Source: Marsupella aquatica
Lineage: Eukaryota > Marchantiophyta
Direction of reading: 5' to 3'
Length of the DNA: 64,000 nucleotides
Assembly (NCBI GenBank): GCA_973895155.1
Contig: OZ316896.1
Coordinates: 17,360,001-17,424,000, forward strand
Shown here: in pieces, positions 1 through 11,200 of the stretch
Position numbering within the stretch: the stretch's first letter is position 1
Layout: every line of letters begins with the position of its first letter
Translations under genes and position numbers: made by a program
Notes under the pieces: generated by a model
What the model saw: the letters and a program-made list of their open reading frames with translations, nothing else
Databases searched by the model: none
Told to the model about the DNA's origin: nothing

Positions 1-389
1 AGTACGTCTACACCTCCTTAATGTATTGCTGGCTGCCATCTTCTGCTTTGTCATGATGAGATGGTATTCACAATATCCAGTCATCCTCAGAAAGAGTTTC
101 AGAACCGTTAAACGTCGCCATATTCAAATACTTAAGTATAGCCCTGAGCGATTCAAGGACCAAACGAATCAACCTCACTGAACGATTATCTGGGCTTCTA
201 AGAAAGGGATTGAAACTTGGATTTGCTAGACAGCGTGTCGACAGTTAGCGACTGGTGATTTATCTAGCCCGATGGTAGTGAGTTCAAGTGGACACTTAGA
301 TTCTCCTTTCGCGATGTGGAGATGTATCTCATAGTTATCAGAGTTTGTCACCATTTGGCCATCTCAAGTGACAGATTATGCTGATGTAG
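1..389. other. Probable intron/upstream part of the CPSF100 gene
   Basis: No coding segment matching the expected upstream part of CPSF100 is visible here. The first exon I can read begins at 390 after an AG, in phase 0. The window opens with a sequence that could be a splice donor (GTACGT at about 2-7), so most of this stretch may be one intron. That reading is inference. Confidence 0.4.
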
Positions 390-2019
390 GTATTGATTCA
401 TGGATCTGCCGAGGCCACCGAACATTTACGACAACATTGCCAGAAAAACGTATGTCAGTTTGTCTATGCTCCTCGACTTTCTGAGACAGTGGACATAACA
501 TCAGATTTGTCGGCTTTTAAGGTACAAAAGCTCTTCTCCCTTGCACTGGCAACCACGTTTTCTCCGTGCTATTATTCTTCAGACTCGGTAAATTGGGGAG
601 GTTCACCCCTTCTGCAAATCCTTGTGTGGAGTCTACGAGATTTAACTTCATAAACTAATTCGTGATAAAATGTTCTCAGGTGAGGTTGACTGAGGGCCTC
701 ATGAGGAGCGTTCTGTTTAGAAAGGTCAGTTCTGCCAAACCCTCTCATCTGCAACACAAAACGCCTTTGGAAAACTCTGAAAACTGTTGGGGTAGAATGA
801 ACTCTCGTAAGAAAATTCTTGGCTGTAAGCTGGATATGTATTGGACTGAATTACTTTCCTGCTTTTCTATAAATAATCTATTATGACTCAGAAAACCTGA
901 TCACGAGGTTGGTCGTCATGGTCAGCTGGGGGATTATGAGCTTGCTTGGGTTGATGGAGAAATAGGAGAGGAAGAAGAAGATGTGTTACCACTTCTCCCA
1001 CTTTCGAAAACCCCACCACCGCACAAAGCCGTTTATGTTGGGGACCTACGGCTTCCTGACTTCAAGCAGCTACTTGCAACCAAGGGTGTACAGGTGCTGC
1101 TGTTGAATCTGAGTTTCTTTTCGTATAGTAGAGTGCAGCTTTGATGAAGTTGAGTTTTAACATATACTAGTGGCTGGTGTAAATACGATATTTCATGCTG
1201 CGATATGATTGTCCACATTAGATTTGGAGACCAGTTGATTCTACCTGTCCAACAATTTTCCTTCCAGATTAATGGTTCTTTTCTGATGAGATTCATGCCT
1301 TCGTATTCTTACATGTATACAATGTGATGCTGAGCTCTGATTTTTACGGGTCAACAGGCAGAATTTGCTGGCGGAGTCCTACGCTGCGGAGATAATATTT
1401 CTGTTCGCAGGGTAAGTGGCCAAAAAAAGTTGAATCACATTGCATTATTGTCTTTTAATTTTAAATTGCGGCACAAGAGCAGAGAACAAAATCTTGCTAC
1501 ACCTCCAGTCCCAAAATAGGAGCCTCCGATCAGAAGAGTCCAAGTACAAACGTGGGTCCAAACTTCAAGAGTAGGAGTAAAAGGTTTAATTGTTGCTGGT
1601 AGATGGAAGAAGCATGGGACATGACCAGTGGCAACACAAATTTCATGATGTATGCAAGCAGAGACTCAATGACTGAAGATACTGCATGTCTTGAAAAGAA
1701 CGAATGCACTGTCATGAAAACAATTTGGCTCAGTTCTGTAAATGATATACTACTGACACTTGCAGTACTCGCAGATCCGTCATTATTCTGGAGTTGCTGT
1801 ATATTTGTTGAATCTCACGGTCTATGCCGAAATCTTCCTCTCTTATTCAAAGCATCTGTAGATTGGATTGAGAGTTGGGTGCTTGAACGTGGCGAATCTA
1901 ATACGTGTTTGTTGTATTGTTTGCAGAGTGGTGGTCAACAACTAGTCATCGAAGGTCCACTCTCGGAAGATTACTATAAAATACGTGAACTTTTATATTC
2001 ACAGTTTTATATGCTTTAG
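390..2019 (+). CDS. CPSF100: CPSF100 (cleavage and polyadenylation specificity factor 100 kDa subunit), C-terminal part
   Basis: This is the 3' end of the gene for the catalytically inactive metallo-beta-lactamase partner of CPSF73, which acts in nuclear pre-mRNA 3'-end cleavage and polyadenylation. Readable exons, all joining in phase 0, are 390-521, 680-724, 908-1093, 1358-1411 and 1927-2019 (TAG stop), about 169 residues. Family landmarks in order are VLIHGSAEATEHLRQHC, VDITSDLSAFK, VRLTEGLMRSVLFRK, ELAWVDGEIGEEEED, HKAVYVGDLRLPDFKQ, AEFAGGVLRCGD and a terminus ending EDYYKIRELLYSQFYML. The start of exon 3 at 908 is the least certain boundary because its pyrimidine tract is poor. A short linker exon between 1411 and 1927 may be missed, since other CPSF100 proteins carry about ten more residues there. 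The 5' part of the gene lies outside the window. Confidence 0.87.
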
Positions 2020-2510
2020 ATGGAACTCATGCAGTTCTGTAATGTATCTGACAGTCGCTGAGTTTCACATGTACAATTTGCTTCGCTCCTTAATTCATCA
2101 CTGTTATGAGATGTTGACAAATCGTCGTCAATCAGATTTTGAGCTACTTTTGAAGTTGATAAGGGACATACAACGTGCCAAAAATTTATTACTGATTTAA
2201 CAAGTGTAGTGAGTTGGTTGAGGGCTTTGGATATGAGAGGGCCATCTGTTTTTCTTATAATTTGGAATATTAAGTATGGTAGTCTAGGTTGGAAGCTGCT
2301 TGTCTGGCGGTGCTGCAACAAGAAAGTCGCATTTTAAAGGAGACCTAAAGTGGGCAAGAAGCAAACAATACAAAAACTCCTGTTGTCTCCATTATTCATA
2401 GGGATGCAAAGGTTTTTTCTGAATGCTTGGTACCCAAAAACTTTTGACTCATATTTGGAGCACCTTTGGTAGACTTTTATTGAAAAAAGGTGAAGAGCCG
2501 GGTTATGGAA
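2020..2510. other. 3' flank of CPSF100, no gene seen
   Basis: This AT-rich stretch follows the CPSF100 stop. Only short non-coding-like ORFs occur. It should contain the 3' UTR, but no polyadenylation site could be fixed. Confidence 0.4.
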
Positions 2511-2514
2511 ATGA

Positions 2515-3818
2515 AGTACATTCTTTACAGTATTTAGTCACACACTTTAATTGCTGTGAGGTTATATTTGAGGTAAGTGACTGTAATTAGAGTGTGTGAC
2601 ACTAATATAGTATGACACTAATTGTGGTCACAAGTCAAACAGTGTACACATTTAAGAAAAAACAATGGACAATAGTTAAAAGTTGCTTATAAGAAATTAA
2701 AAAATGCGCACAATATTTAATTATAGTTTACAAATTTTACTACTCAAACATTAAGAAACTTTCATAAACTTATAACTCTTTTCATATACTACTCAAATAT
2801 TGAGCAAACTTCAGAAAATTAGAACTCATTCTCATATTTCCAGTTTGGGGTACTCTTGAAGCACATTGAGCAAACAAGATCTTTGATTCACTTGATCAAG
2901 TATGAATAGCACATGTTGTCTCACATAAGCTACGAACTAATATTCTTTTGAATCTCCTACAATCTGTCCCTTATGAGTCCTTGCAAGACAGTGTAGAGCC
3001 CCAAGAGAAGAGGGTTGAGCCGGCTCTTCACCTGGTTCACCAATATCAAGAGTCACTTCAACAGTAGCATCAATGTCAAGGCCAACTCGACTCCCTTCAA
3101 AATTCACTTGATACTTTGCTATGATATAATTCTGAAGCTGAGGTGTAAGTTGATTTTCAAACTATAAACCATTGGCATTTAGAGAAAACCAGTGTTTATC
3201 ATTGAATTTTGTGCATAAGACATGTCATGTCTGTCAACAGAACTGTTCACCTCAGCTACAGAGTTCCTTGCCAATGTCAAAAATCAATGTTTGCCCTCAT
3301 GTTTGCCTGAATTTATCATTTTCCCAAATGTGTCCCGTGTCCCAGTCCCCACATTTTTTGGGTCTTCATTTATCATTTTTTGAAATGCAGCAAGGATAAG
3401 CCAAACGAGATGCAGATTAATTACCAGTGACATTTTGACATAGTCTTGATTCTCATTCCCTTGTGCTAGCAAATCCAACTATGATGGCCGATCCATTCTC
3501 ACCATGTTATAAATCTATCAACCTCCTTTCACAAAGACTGCCAAAGTAAAACACAAAGGAACTTTCTAAGAACATACACACAAAGAAATGTCATTGGTAG
3601 TTTGGATAACTTTGGAGTGAGAGTAGTTTAGGGTAATAACATTGTCACCTCTAATTATCATATTTTTCAATATATTAATTTATTTTCCAAAATTAAGGGT
3701 GGCGGTAAATAGTGTCACTTGGCTGAAAATCAAGAGCTACCCCTAATTAGTGTGTGTGACACTAATTGTTAGTGACACATTATTTCATTACACTAATACT
3801 GTAAAAGAGTGTAGCTTT
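2515..3818. repeat. Candidate inverted-repeat (TIR) element, about 1.3 kb
   Basis: The left end (about 2516-2538) reads TACATTCTTTACAGTATTTA. The reverse complement of the right end (about 3794-3817) reads TACACTCTTTTACAGTATTA, an imperfect match of about 22 bp. Just inside each end lies a copy of GTGTGTGACACTAAT (about 2591-2606 and 3750-3765). The interior is AT-rich and has no recognisable coding region. This fits a non-autonomous DNA transposon, but the target-site duplication is not clear. Confidence 0.4.
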
Positions 3819-5300
3819 AGGTGGCAGTAACACCAATTTCCCTGGTAGCCTGCTTGGCAGACTTCTCGGTAGTCTTATACCTAGCCCTGCAAACCATGTG
3901 AAAATGCAATTTTTGTTCAGTCTTTCCTCTCTCTATGGCTACAAAACTGTTTTTTGTTGTGTGTTGTTTTGTTTCAATGTGCTTTATACAAAGTGTATCT
4001 TTTGTACAAATTGAATTTTGAATTGATTCTTGTCCCTCTTTTGATGTTTTAATTGTAGTGTCCTAGAGCTTGTCCTTATCTCTAATCTATTTCTCAATCT
4101 TACCCACCCTTAGTAAAATCTATTCTTTTTGGGCGGTACCTGTGGTACCTTCAGTTGTACAAAAGATGCACCTTGAAACACAAATACACAACAAAAATCT
4201 CAATAGGACAAGAGAACCCGAGTACTCTCACTAACCAAGTTAACACCATAACAACTCTTTATTTGATGCAGTAGACAATATCGGTGCACATTAATGCATA
4301 ATCCCGCACAATATTATAGCATGTTCATTTCTACTACATGCCTATTTTGACTTATCTAAAAGAATTGAAATTGGTACACATTTTAACTTAACTAGTTTAT
4401 AAAAAACAAGTATTGAAGAATAATTATAAGAAAGTTAATGCACATCTTTTTAAAAATGAGAAAAGTACAATATTTGAAGACATGTGTATTAATTTCAAGG
4501 TATTAGTCAATGTACTTGTATAAGTACAGCAGCACTTTATGATTCAATTCAAAGAGAAGAGCATGAACTACTGAACTTTGTTTTTTTAAACTTTTGCCTC
4601 TATTTGGGGCTCTCTATTTAGGCGACACCTGTTCATCAATAAACCATGAACAATGTATATTCTATAACCAATGGCATATAAGGTGCACTCATCAATGAAT
4701 AGTGTACTAGTTGCTTGGTTGAAGGGTCTAACCTTCTCTCATGTAGATAAGGAAATATGCCCCTCAAAATGCTAAGAAAAATAGGAGGAGACCTAATAAA
4801 AACTAAGGACATTAAAAAAGTTGAAGGGGCTGCCAAAAATGACTAACTTCTAAATAATACATAGCTAAAGCATGGACTAAGCCAAAATGAACATAAACAT
4901 ACATTTCAATCAAATTGAATGAGACAAGATAGCCAAAGAGTGTCCCGCCATATAGCAGCCTCGATAAAATCGCACAATAAGGGAGGTTGCTGCTCACTGC
5001 CCGCGAGCATTTCCTGACCTTGATGTCAAGATAAATACAAGTAGCCAATGATTGTTGCTATGCAAGAGATGTTGGGTTACTGGTAGACTAGCAAAGTGGG
5101 GCGTGACAGGTGTGGGGTTCAAATTTAGATGACAATACTTGCTTTCTAACAAACTCCACCCAAAAGTGGGGTTCATTCAAATGGGTCGACACTTGAAAAA
5201 ATGTGATTGTCGCTTCTTGTGGGCAGCGGATGGAGTGGCCATGGGCAGGAAGTTTGCAAGGCTCACCTATGAGCCTTGACATTGTCATTCAACCTAAATA
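3819..5300. other. AT-rich intergenic DNA, no gene seen
   Basis: No ORF here resembles a protein I recognise. A weak tRNA-like B-box (GGGGTTCAAATTT, about 5114-5126) is present without a convincing A-box. Confidence 0.35.
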
Positions 5301-5460
5301 CTCCTTGTCGAGTAATTAATTAAAGTCTTAGCCCTTAATGAAAGCCTTGACCCAAGATTGACAGTTTCACTTTCAAAACTCTTTTGTCATGTATTTAGTT
5401 AAAGCCTTTACCCTTAATTACAGTCTTGACCCAAGATTAACGGCCTCACTTCCAAAGTTC
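5301..5460. repeat. Degenerate two-copy tandem repeat, about 90 bp unit
   Basis: Two diverged units each carry a version of TTGACCCAAGATT followed by a TCACTT segment (about 5348-5376 and 5426-5456). They are preceded by similar AGTTAAAGCC/AATTAAAGTC segments. Confidence 0.45.
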
Positions 5461-5519
5461 CCTGGGTGGCTTGGTACCTCTTCCCATGAGTGCGACAAAG
5501 CAAGGCTTTAGGATAAAGT

Positions 5520-5660
5520 CAGCCTATTCCCTCTTGAAAAGTGGGGCCAACACTATGGAAGGCCATAACCAGTGAGGAGAGGGCACATATTGTTGTCTTA
5601 ACACGTTCTAGGAAAAATCATCTCAACTCTCAAAAGAAATGCAAAGACTCTTACTTGTTA
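5520..5660. repeat. Dispersed repeat, related copy near 50.84 kb
   Basis: The segment with AAAGTGGGGCCAACACT, then GAGGAGAGG..GGGCACA and CAACTCT.AAAG, recurs in diverged form at about 50838-50970. This shows a dispersed repeat family. Its boundaries were not resolved. Confidence 0.4.
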
Positions 5661-5999
5661 TGGTGTACATTACCTTTAGGGCTGTTTTGCATGTCTTTGG
5701 TCCTTTGCAAATTGGCCCGAAAATGAACGCGTGTCATGAGTTGAGGCAGCGAGAGGGCGGCAGTCCTGATGGCTTCTTTTATGGAGATACAATGGCAATT
5801 TCCGGCCCTTGAGGTCCCGAACCTTTAAAATGTAATAAAACAAAACATTTGGTTTTAACTTTTCCCCTACATCTGTGGCTTGGTAAGGGCAGCAGTTTTC
5901 AGGACTCTTGCACATGCAAGACAGTCCTTAGTCTTGCAAGTCCTTAGTCTTGCAAGTCTCCTACTTGTTATGTTGTACATTACCTCTAGTCTTGCATTA

Positions 6000-6945
6000 T
6001 GACGCAAGTAAATCTAGAGTGGACTGCAGTAGTGGTGTAACGAGGGAGTAAGTCTAGAGTGGACTGTATTGACTGTGTGATGAGGGAGTAAGTCTAATGT
6101 GGGCTGCAATAGTGGTGTGACAAGGGAGTAAGTCTCAAGTGGACTCCAATAGTGGTGTGATGAGTGAGTAAATCTAGAGTGGACTGCAGTAGTGGCGTGG
6201 ACAAGGGAGTAATTCTAGAGTGGACTGCAGTAGTGGTGTGATTAGCGAGTAAGTCTAGAGTGGACTGCAGTAGTGGTGTGATGAGAGAGTAAGCCTAGAG
6301 TGGACTGCAATAGTGGTGTGGATGAGGGAGTAAGTCTAGAGTGGACTGGAGTACCTCTCTGACAATGAAGGGAGTAAGTAGAGTGGATTGCAGTAGTGAT
6401 GTGACAAGGGAGTAAGTCTAGAGTGGATTGCAGTAGTGATGTGACAAGGGAATAAAATTAGAGTGGACTGCAGTAGTGGTGTGACAAGCTAGAGTGGACT
6501 GCAGTAGTGATGTACGTGGACGAGTAAGTAAGGCTAGAGTGGACTGCAGTAGTGGTGTGACAAGGGAGTAAATCTAAAGTGCAAGCAGTAATGGTGTAAT
6601 GAGCGAGTAAGTCTATTGTAGAGTGGACTGCAGTAGTGGTGTGGACGGGAGTAGGTCTAGAGTGGACTGCAGTAGCGCTGTGATGAGGAGTAAATCTAGA
6701 GTGGACTACAGTAATAGTGTGACGAGCGAGTAACTCTAGAGTGGACTGCAGTAGTGGTGTCCTCTGAACAAGTCTAGATTGGACTCCAGTCATAGTGTGA
6801 CCTCCGAATAAGTCTAGATTGGACTCCAGTCACAGACCAGGGAGTAAGTCTAGAGTGGACTGCAGTAGTGTACTTACGACGAGGGAGTAACTCTAGAATG
6901 GACTGCAGTGGTGATGCGACGAGGGAATAAGTCTAGAATGGACTG
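6000..6945. repeat. Minisatellite, about 38-40 bp unit, over 20 copies
   Basis: The array is built on a core of AGTAAGTCTAGAGTGGACTG followed by CAGTAGTGGTGTGA and GAGGG. Units vary by substitutions and small indels. A long antisense ORF through it (6458-6793) is only the repeat translated. It lies about 1.3 kb upstream of the GNOM start codon. Confidence 0.9.
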
Positions 6946-8270
6946 CAGTAGTGGGGCGACTACGGATGCGACTACGGAGGACGAAGAGCAAACAAGGACC
7001 GACCGTAGTACAGTAGAGAGTGTGAGGAGGGAGCAACAAGAACAAACAAAGAGGGAGGGGAGAGGAGTCGAGGAGTCGAGGAAAGGTCGAGGAGACGAGA
7101 AGAGAGCCCTTTTTCCCGACGATGGAGTAGTGAATGGACGAAGAAACTACGAGGGAAGCAAGCGACTCTCCCGACCCCGCCTCTGAGCGGAGCGGAGCGA
7201 GGGCGTGCGTCTTTGCGTGCGGACGAGGCAGAGGTAGCTTGTGTGATTGATTGTGGTGGATGGAATGACGGATCTAGCGAACTCAACATCTCTGTCGGCC
7301 CTTTTCCCGTAAAGTGAGTGTGCAGTTTTCTGATCTGCGAGCCAATCAATGTTCAGTTCTGGCTTCGTCTCCGTCTCTCCGAAGTGCCGACGCCAGACGA
7401 CGTCGGCGTGAATGCCTCCTGAAACAGACGAGACGAGAACATTTATAATAGGCTGAGGGAGTGGGGAGTTGGTTGGGATCAGGGAGGTACAGGTAATTGA
7501 TCTACTAGTACTGCTGTATCGATCCGCTTGCCGGGGAGGGATTCTCTAGGGAAGGAAGGGAGGTGGGTTCACACGCAACAGTCGAGCCACTCCGGAGATA
7601 CGGAGATAGAATGATAGTGTTGATTGATGAGAACCTCTGTGGTGTGTCTTTGGCATCATCTTTGGTCGTCATCTTGGTCGGCAAATCGTGTTTGGGATTG
7701 AGTATTGGAGGAGGAAGGGAATCATGCTGTGTGGAGTAGTGTAGGTAGGGCAGCAGAAAGGGTTGCTTCTGTTGGTATGGGTGGCATTTCGTCTGGAATA
7801 GCGGGAGCAGGAGCAGGAGCGGCAACAACCACAACAGCAGGCAATTTGGGACCGCGAGCAGCGGGAGGAGGGGCTGGATGAGTGAGATGACTTTGTCCAT
7901 CAGGCAGGTGTGGCTTTTTAGTGACCGAGCTGGTTAGTTTCTGTGATGAAATTTCTCGGAGGGCAGTGTCGTCGCAAAAGTCTTTGTCCGGCTGGCATAA
8001 AAGGAACTTGACTATAGTAGGTCAGGTCGGTGAAGGAGGAGTGCGGGTTGGCTGTTCGATCGGCCTCTCCAAATGCAAGCGCTCCTGAGGGCCTACCCCT
8101 ATTTCTGGACAGTACCTCGTATGAAATAGAGTGAAAGCGTTTTAGATGTGCTCGATTGACCTCCCCGAAGCATTTCTCCACCAAGCATGGGCAGGCAGGG
8201 CGCCGGTTAGCGGTCTAGCAGCGTTATCTAGAACCGCAAGTCCCTTCCATTGAAAGGGTGGGCAGCGATA
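6946..8270. promoter_or_regulatory. 5' flank and probable 5' UTR of the ARF-GEF gene
   Basis: This is GC-richer DNA between the minisatellite and the GNOM ATG. It has no ORF of recognisable family. Position alone suggests promoter and leader; no TATA box could be assigned with confidence. Confidence 0.4.
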
Positions 8271-11200
8271 ATGGGGCGGTCTACTAAGAGGCCGCTGGGC
8301 TCAGCTGAGGACGTTATGGAAGACGGCAAATGGAGGAGAAAAAGTAGCGCAGGTGCCTCGGCGTGCATGATCAATGCGGAGGTCGGTGCAGTGCTCTCGG
8401 TAATGCGTCGAAATGCTCGCTGGGCCGGCCGTTATGTGTCGGGCGACGAGCCTGTGGAGCATTCTCTGATTCGCAATCTAAAGACTCTTCGACGAAAGCT
8501 GTTCACATGGAGTTCTCCAACCCAACCCGGCTGGCAACATATCAATCCGTCCCTCTATCTGTCTCCATTCCTGGATGTTATCAGATCTGATGAAACAGGA
8601 GCTCCAATTACTGGTGTCGCATTGTCTGCGGTGTACAAAATCCTTACCTTAGAGATTTTTGATTTGAAGACTGTGCACGTCGAGGAGGCCATGCACGGCA
8701 TAATGGACGCCGTGACGAGTTGCCGGTTCGAGGTCATAGATCCGGCTTCGGAAGAGGTGGTGCTGATGAAGGTCTTGCAGGTGCTTCTCGCCTGTGTGAA
8801 GTGCGAGGCGGGCGTGGTACTAAGTAACAGAGATGTGTGTATCGTGGTCAACACTTGTTTCCGCGTCGTGCACCAGGCGGGGAGTAAGGGCGAGCTTTTG
8901 CAGAGGACTGCACGACATACCATGCACGAACTCGTTCGGGCGATATTTTCTCACCTCCAGGATCTCGATCCGTCCCCTGCCGGCTCATTTCCTGATGCTG
9001 TCAATGGAACCGATGCTGCTGAAAACGGAAATATGGATGTACGTCCCTCTCTCTCTGTCTCTCTCACACGCACACATTATGCATCTATGCATCTATTTTA
9101 CACCTAGACCAAAAATCAGGTGGTCAGTTCATTAGGCATTTAGTTTAACTCAAAGAAAAAGATCTATTTGCTAGGTATTCTCTTGTTGTCGCGGTCCGCC
9201 TTTCGTGGAAGGTGACGTTATGCGTGGTGCTGGTTCCTTGGATTTGGGTCCGTGACTTCAAATCCGTCAATATTTTCTCTCCACTTCAATTTAGTTTAAG
9301 TCCGTTCACTTCTCTGCCTATTCTGAATGCACAGTAGAGTAGCTGGGTTCGAAGATGGGTTTCCACTTAACTAGGATTAAATAAAGTCTTATCTTTCTTA
9401 GTTTGGTGTTCATCCTTCTCAGAGAATTGTCCTTCCTCGTGGATGGTCAGACCCATGTAGATGATGGATCCTATTCCGGGTGCACTAACAATCTAACAGA
9501 AGCACAATCTAACAGTAGGAAGCTTCGGTGGAAAACAGGGTTCTACTAATTACTGTAGAGCTCATTTGCATCTTTCTGATGATTGATGTTGATCCCTTCC
9601 AGAAGATGATCTTTCCTAGTGGATCGTCGGACTGTTGTAGATGATAGTGCTCATTCCGGGTGCACTCGCAATCTATCAGGAGGATGGAAGGACGGCTTAC
9701 CAGAATTGGTTCTAACGTTTTTATGAGAACCTTTTGTTGTTCAGATTTGGTTTTTATTTCTTCTCACAATTTTAGAAAGGGTCAGACCATTGTAGATGAA
9801 AGTCGGACGATGTCAATCAATATGAAGTCTAATGTCCTATATTTTGGCTTTCGTCGCTGCAGGAGGGCTTGTCGGAGTCGAGCTCTGTGGCTCAACCGAG
9901 CACAGATTCTTTGACGTCGAACGGCGGAGCTGGAGCGGGCGAGGTGCCGGATGGCTCAGATAGGTTAGTGGCTGAACAGATACCTGTAGCAGAGGAGAAT
10001 GCCGCTGCGAAGAAGCCCCCAAGACCTGGTAAAGATAAACTGGCTCTTGTGGCGGCAAACAATGGGAATCAGGATCGGAAGGACGGGGCCACCGCAATGG
10101 AGCCGTATGGTGTACCATGTATGGTAGAAATATTTCATTTTTTGTGCTCATTGCTCAATGTATCGGATCCAGCGGGCCATGGGCACAGTCTTCTTGCTAA
10201 CGATGAGGTGGTTCCTTTATTCGCTCTGGGTTTGATCAACACTGCCATTGAGCTTGGTGGCAAGTCTTTCGGGTACCACCCGAAGCTTCTGGCTCTGGTG
10301 CAGGACGAGCTTTTCCGAAATCTGATGCAAATGGGACTATCTTTCAATCTACCGGTTTTATCCATGGTATGCAGTATTGTTCTTAACCTTTATCACCACC
10401 TAGGAGCACATTTGAAGCTACAAATGGAGGCTTTCTTTGTCTTTGTCATCATCAGGCTTGCACAAGGCAAGTATGGGGCGGCCTATCAGCAGCAAGAGGT
10501 TGCCATGGAAGCTTTGGTAGACTTCTGCCGCCAGCCCACGTTTATGGCCGAGATGTACGCAAATTTTGACTGCGACATCATATGCAGTAATGTATTCGAG
10601 GACATTGCAAATCTGCTGTCAAAGAGTGCCTTTCCTGTGAACTGTCCGCTGTCAGCAATGCATGTGCTGGCTTTGGAGGGTCTTTTGGCTGTTATCCACA
10701 GCATGGCAGAGAGGATCGATTCATCGCCTTCCAGCCCTCAGCTCGATATGGTCAACTACACAGATGCTCAGGACTACGTTCCCTTTTGGACCCTCAAATG
10801 TCCTGATTACGACGATCCCAAGTGCTGGGTTGAGTTTGTAAGGCGACAGAAATACATTAAAAGAAGGCTGATGATCGGGGCTGACCATTTCAACAGGGAT
10901 CCAAAAAAAGGACTTGAGTTTCTGCAGGGCATCAAACTCTTACCGAGAAATCTAGACCCGAAGAGTGTGGCTTGCTTTTTCAGGTATACTACAGGGTTGG
11001 ATAAGCGTCTCCTTGGAGACTTCCTTGGAGATCACGATGAATGGTGTGTTCAGGTTCTGGTTGAATTTGCCAAGACGTTCGACTTCAAGGGAATGAATCT
11101 GGATGCTGCACTTCGCACTTTCCTCGAGTGTTTTCGGTTGCCCGGTGAGGCACAGAAAATACAGCGAGTTTTGGAAGCATTTGCTGCAAGATTCTACGAG

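Noticed and set aside
6458-6793. 111-codon antisense ORF with VHS-type repeats
   Set aside because: It is a translation of the minisatellite and has no independent coding signal.
7505-7900. 131-codon minus-strand ORF with a Leu/Pro run
   Set aside because: It shows no motifs and lies in the likely leader of the ARF-GEF gene; low complexity explains it.
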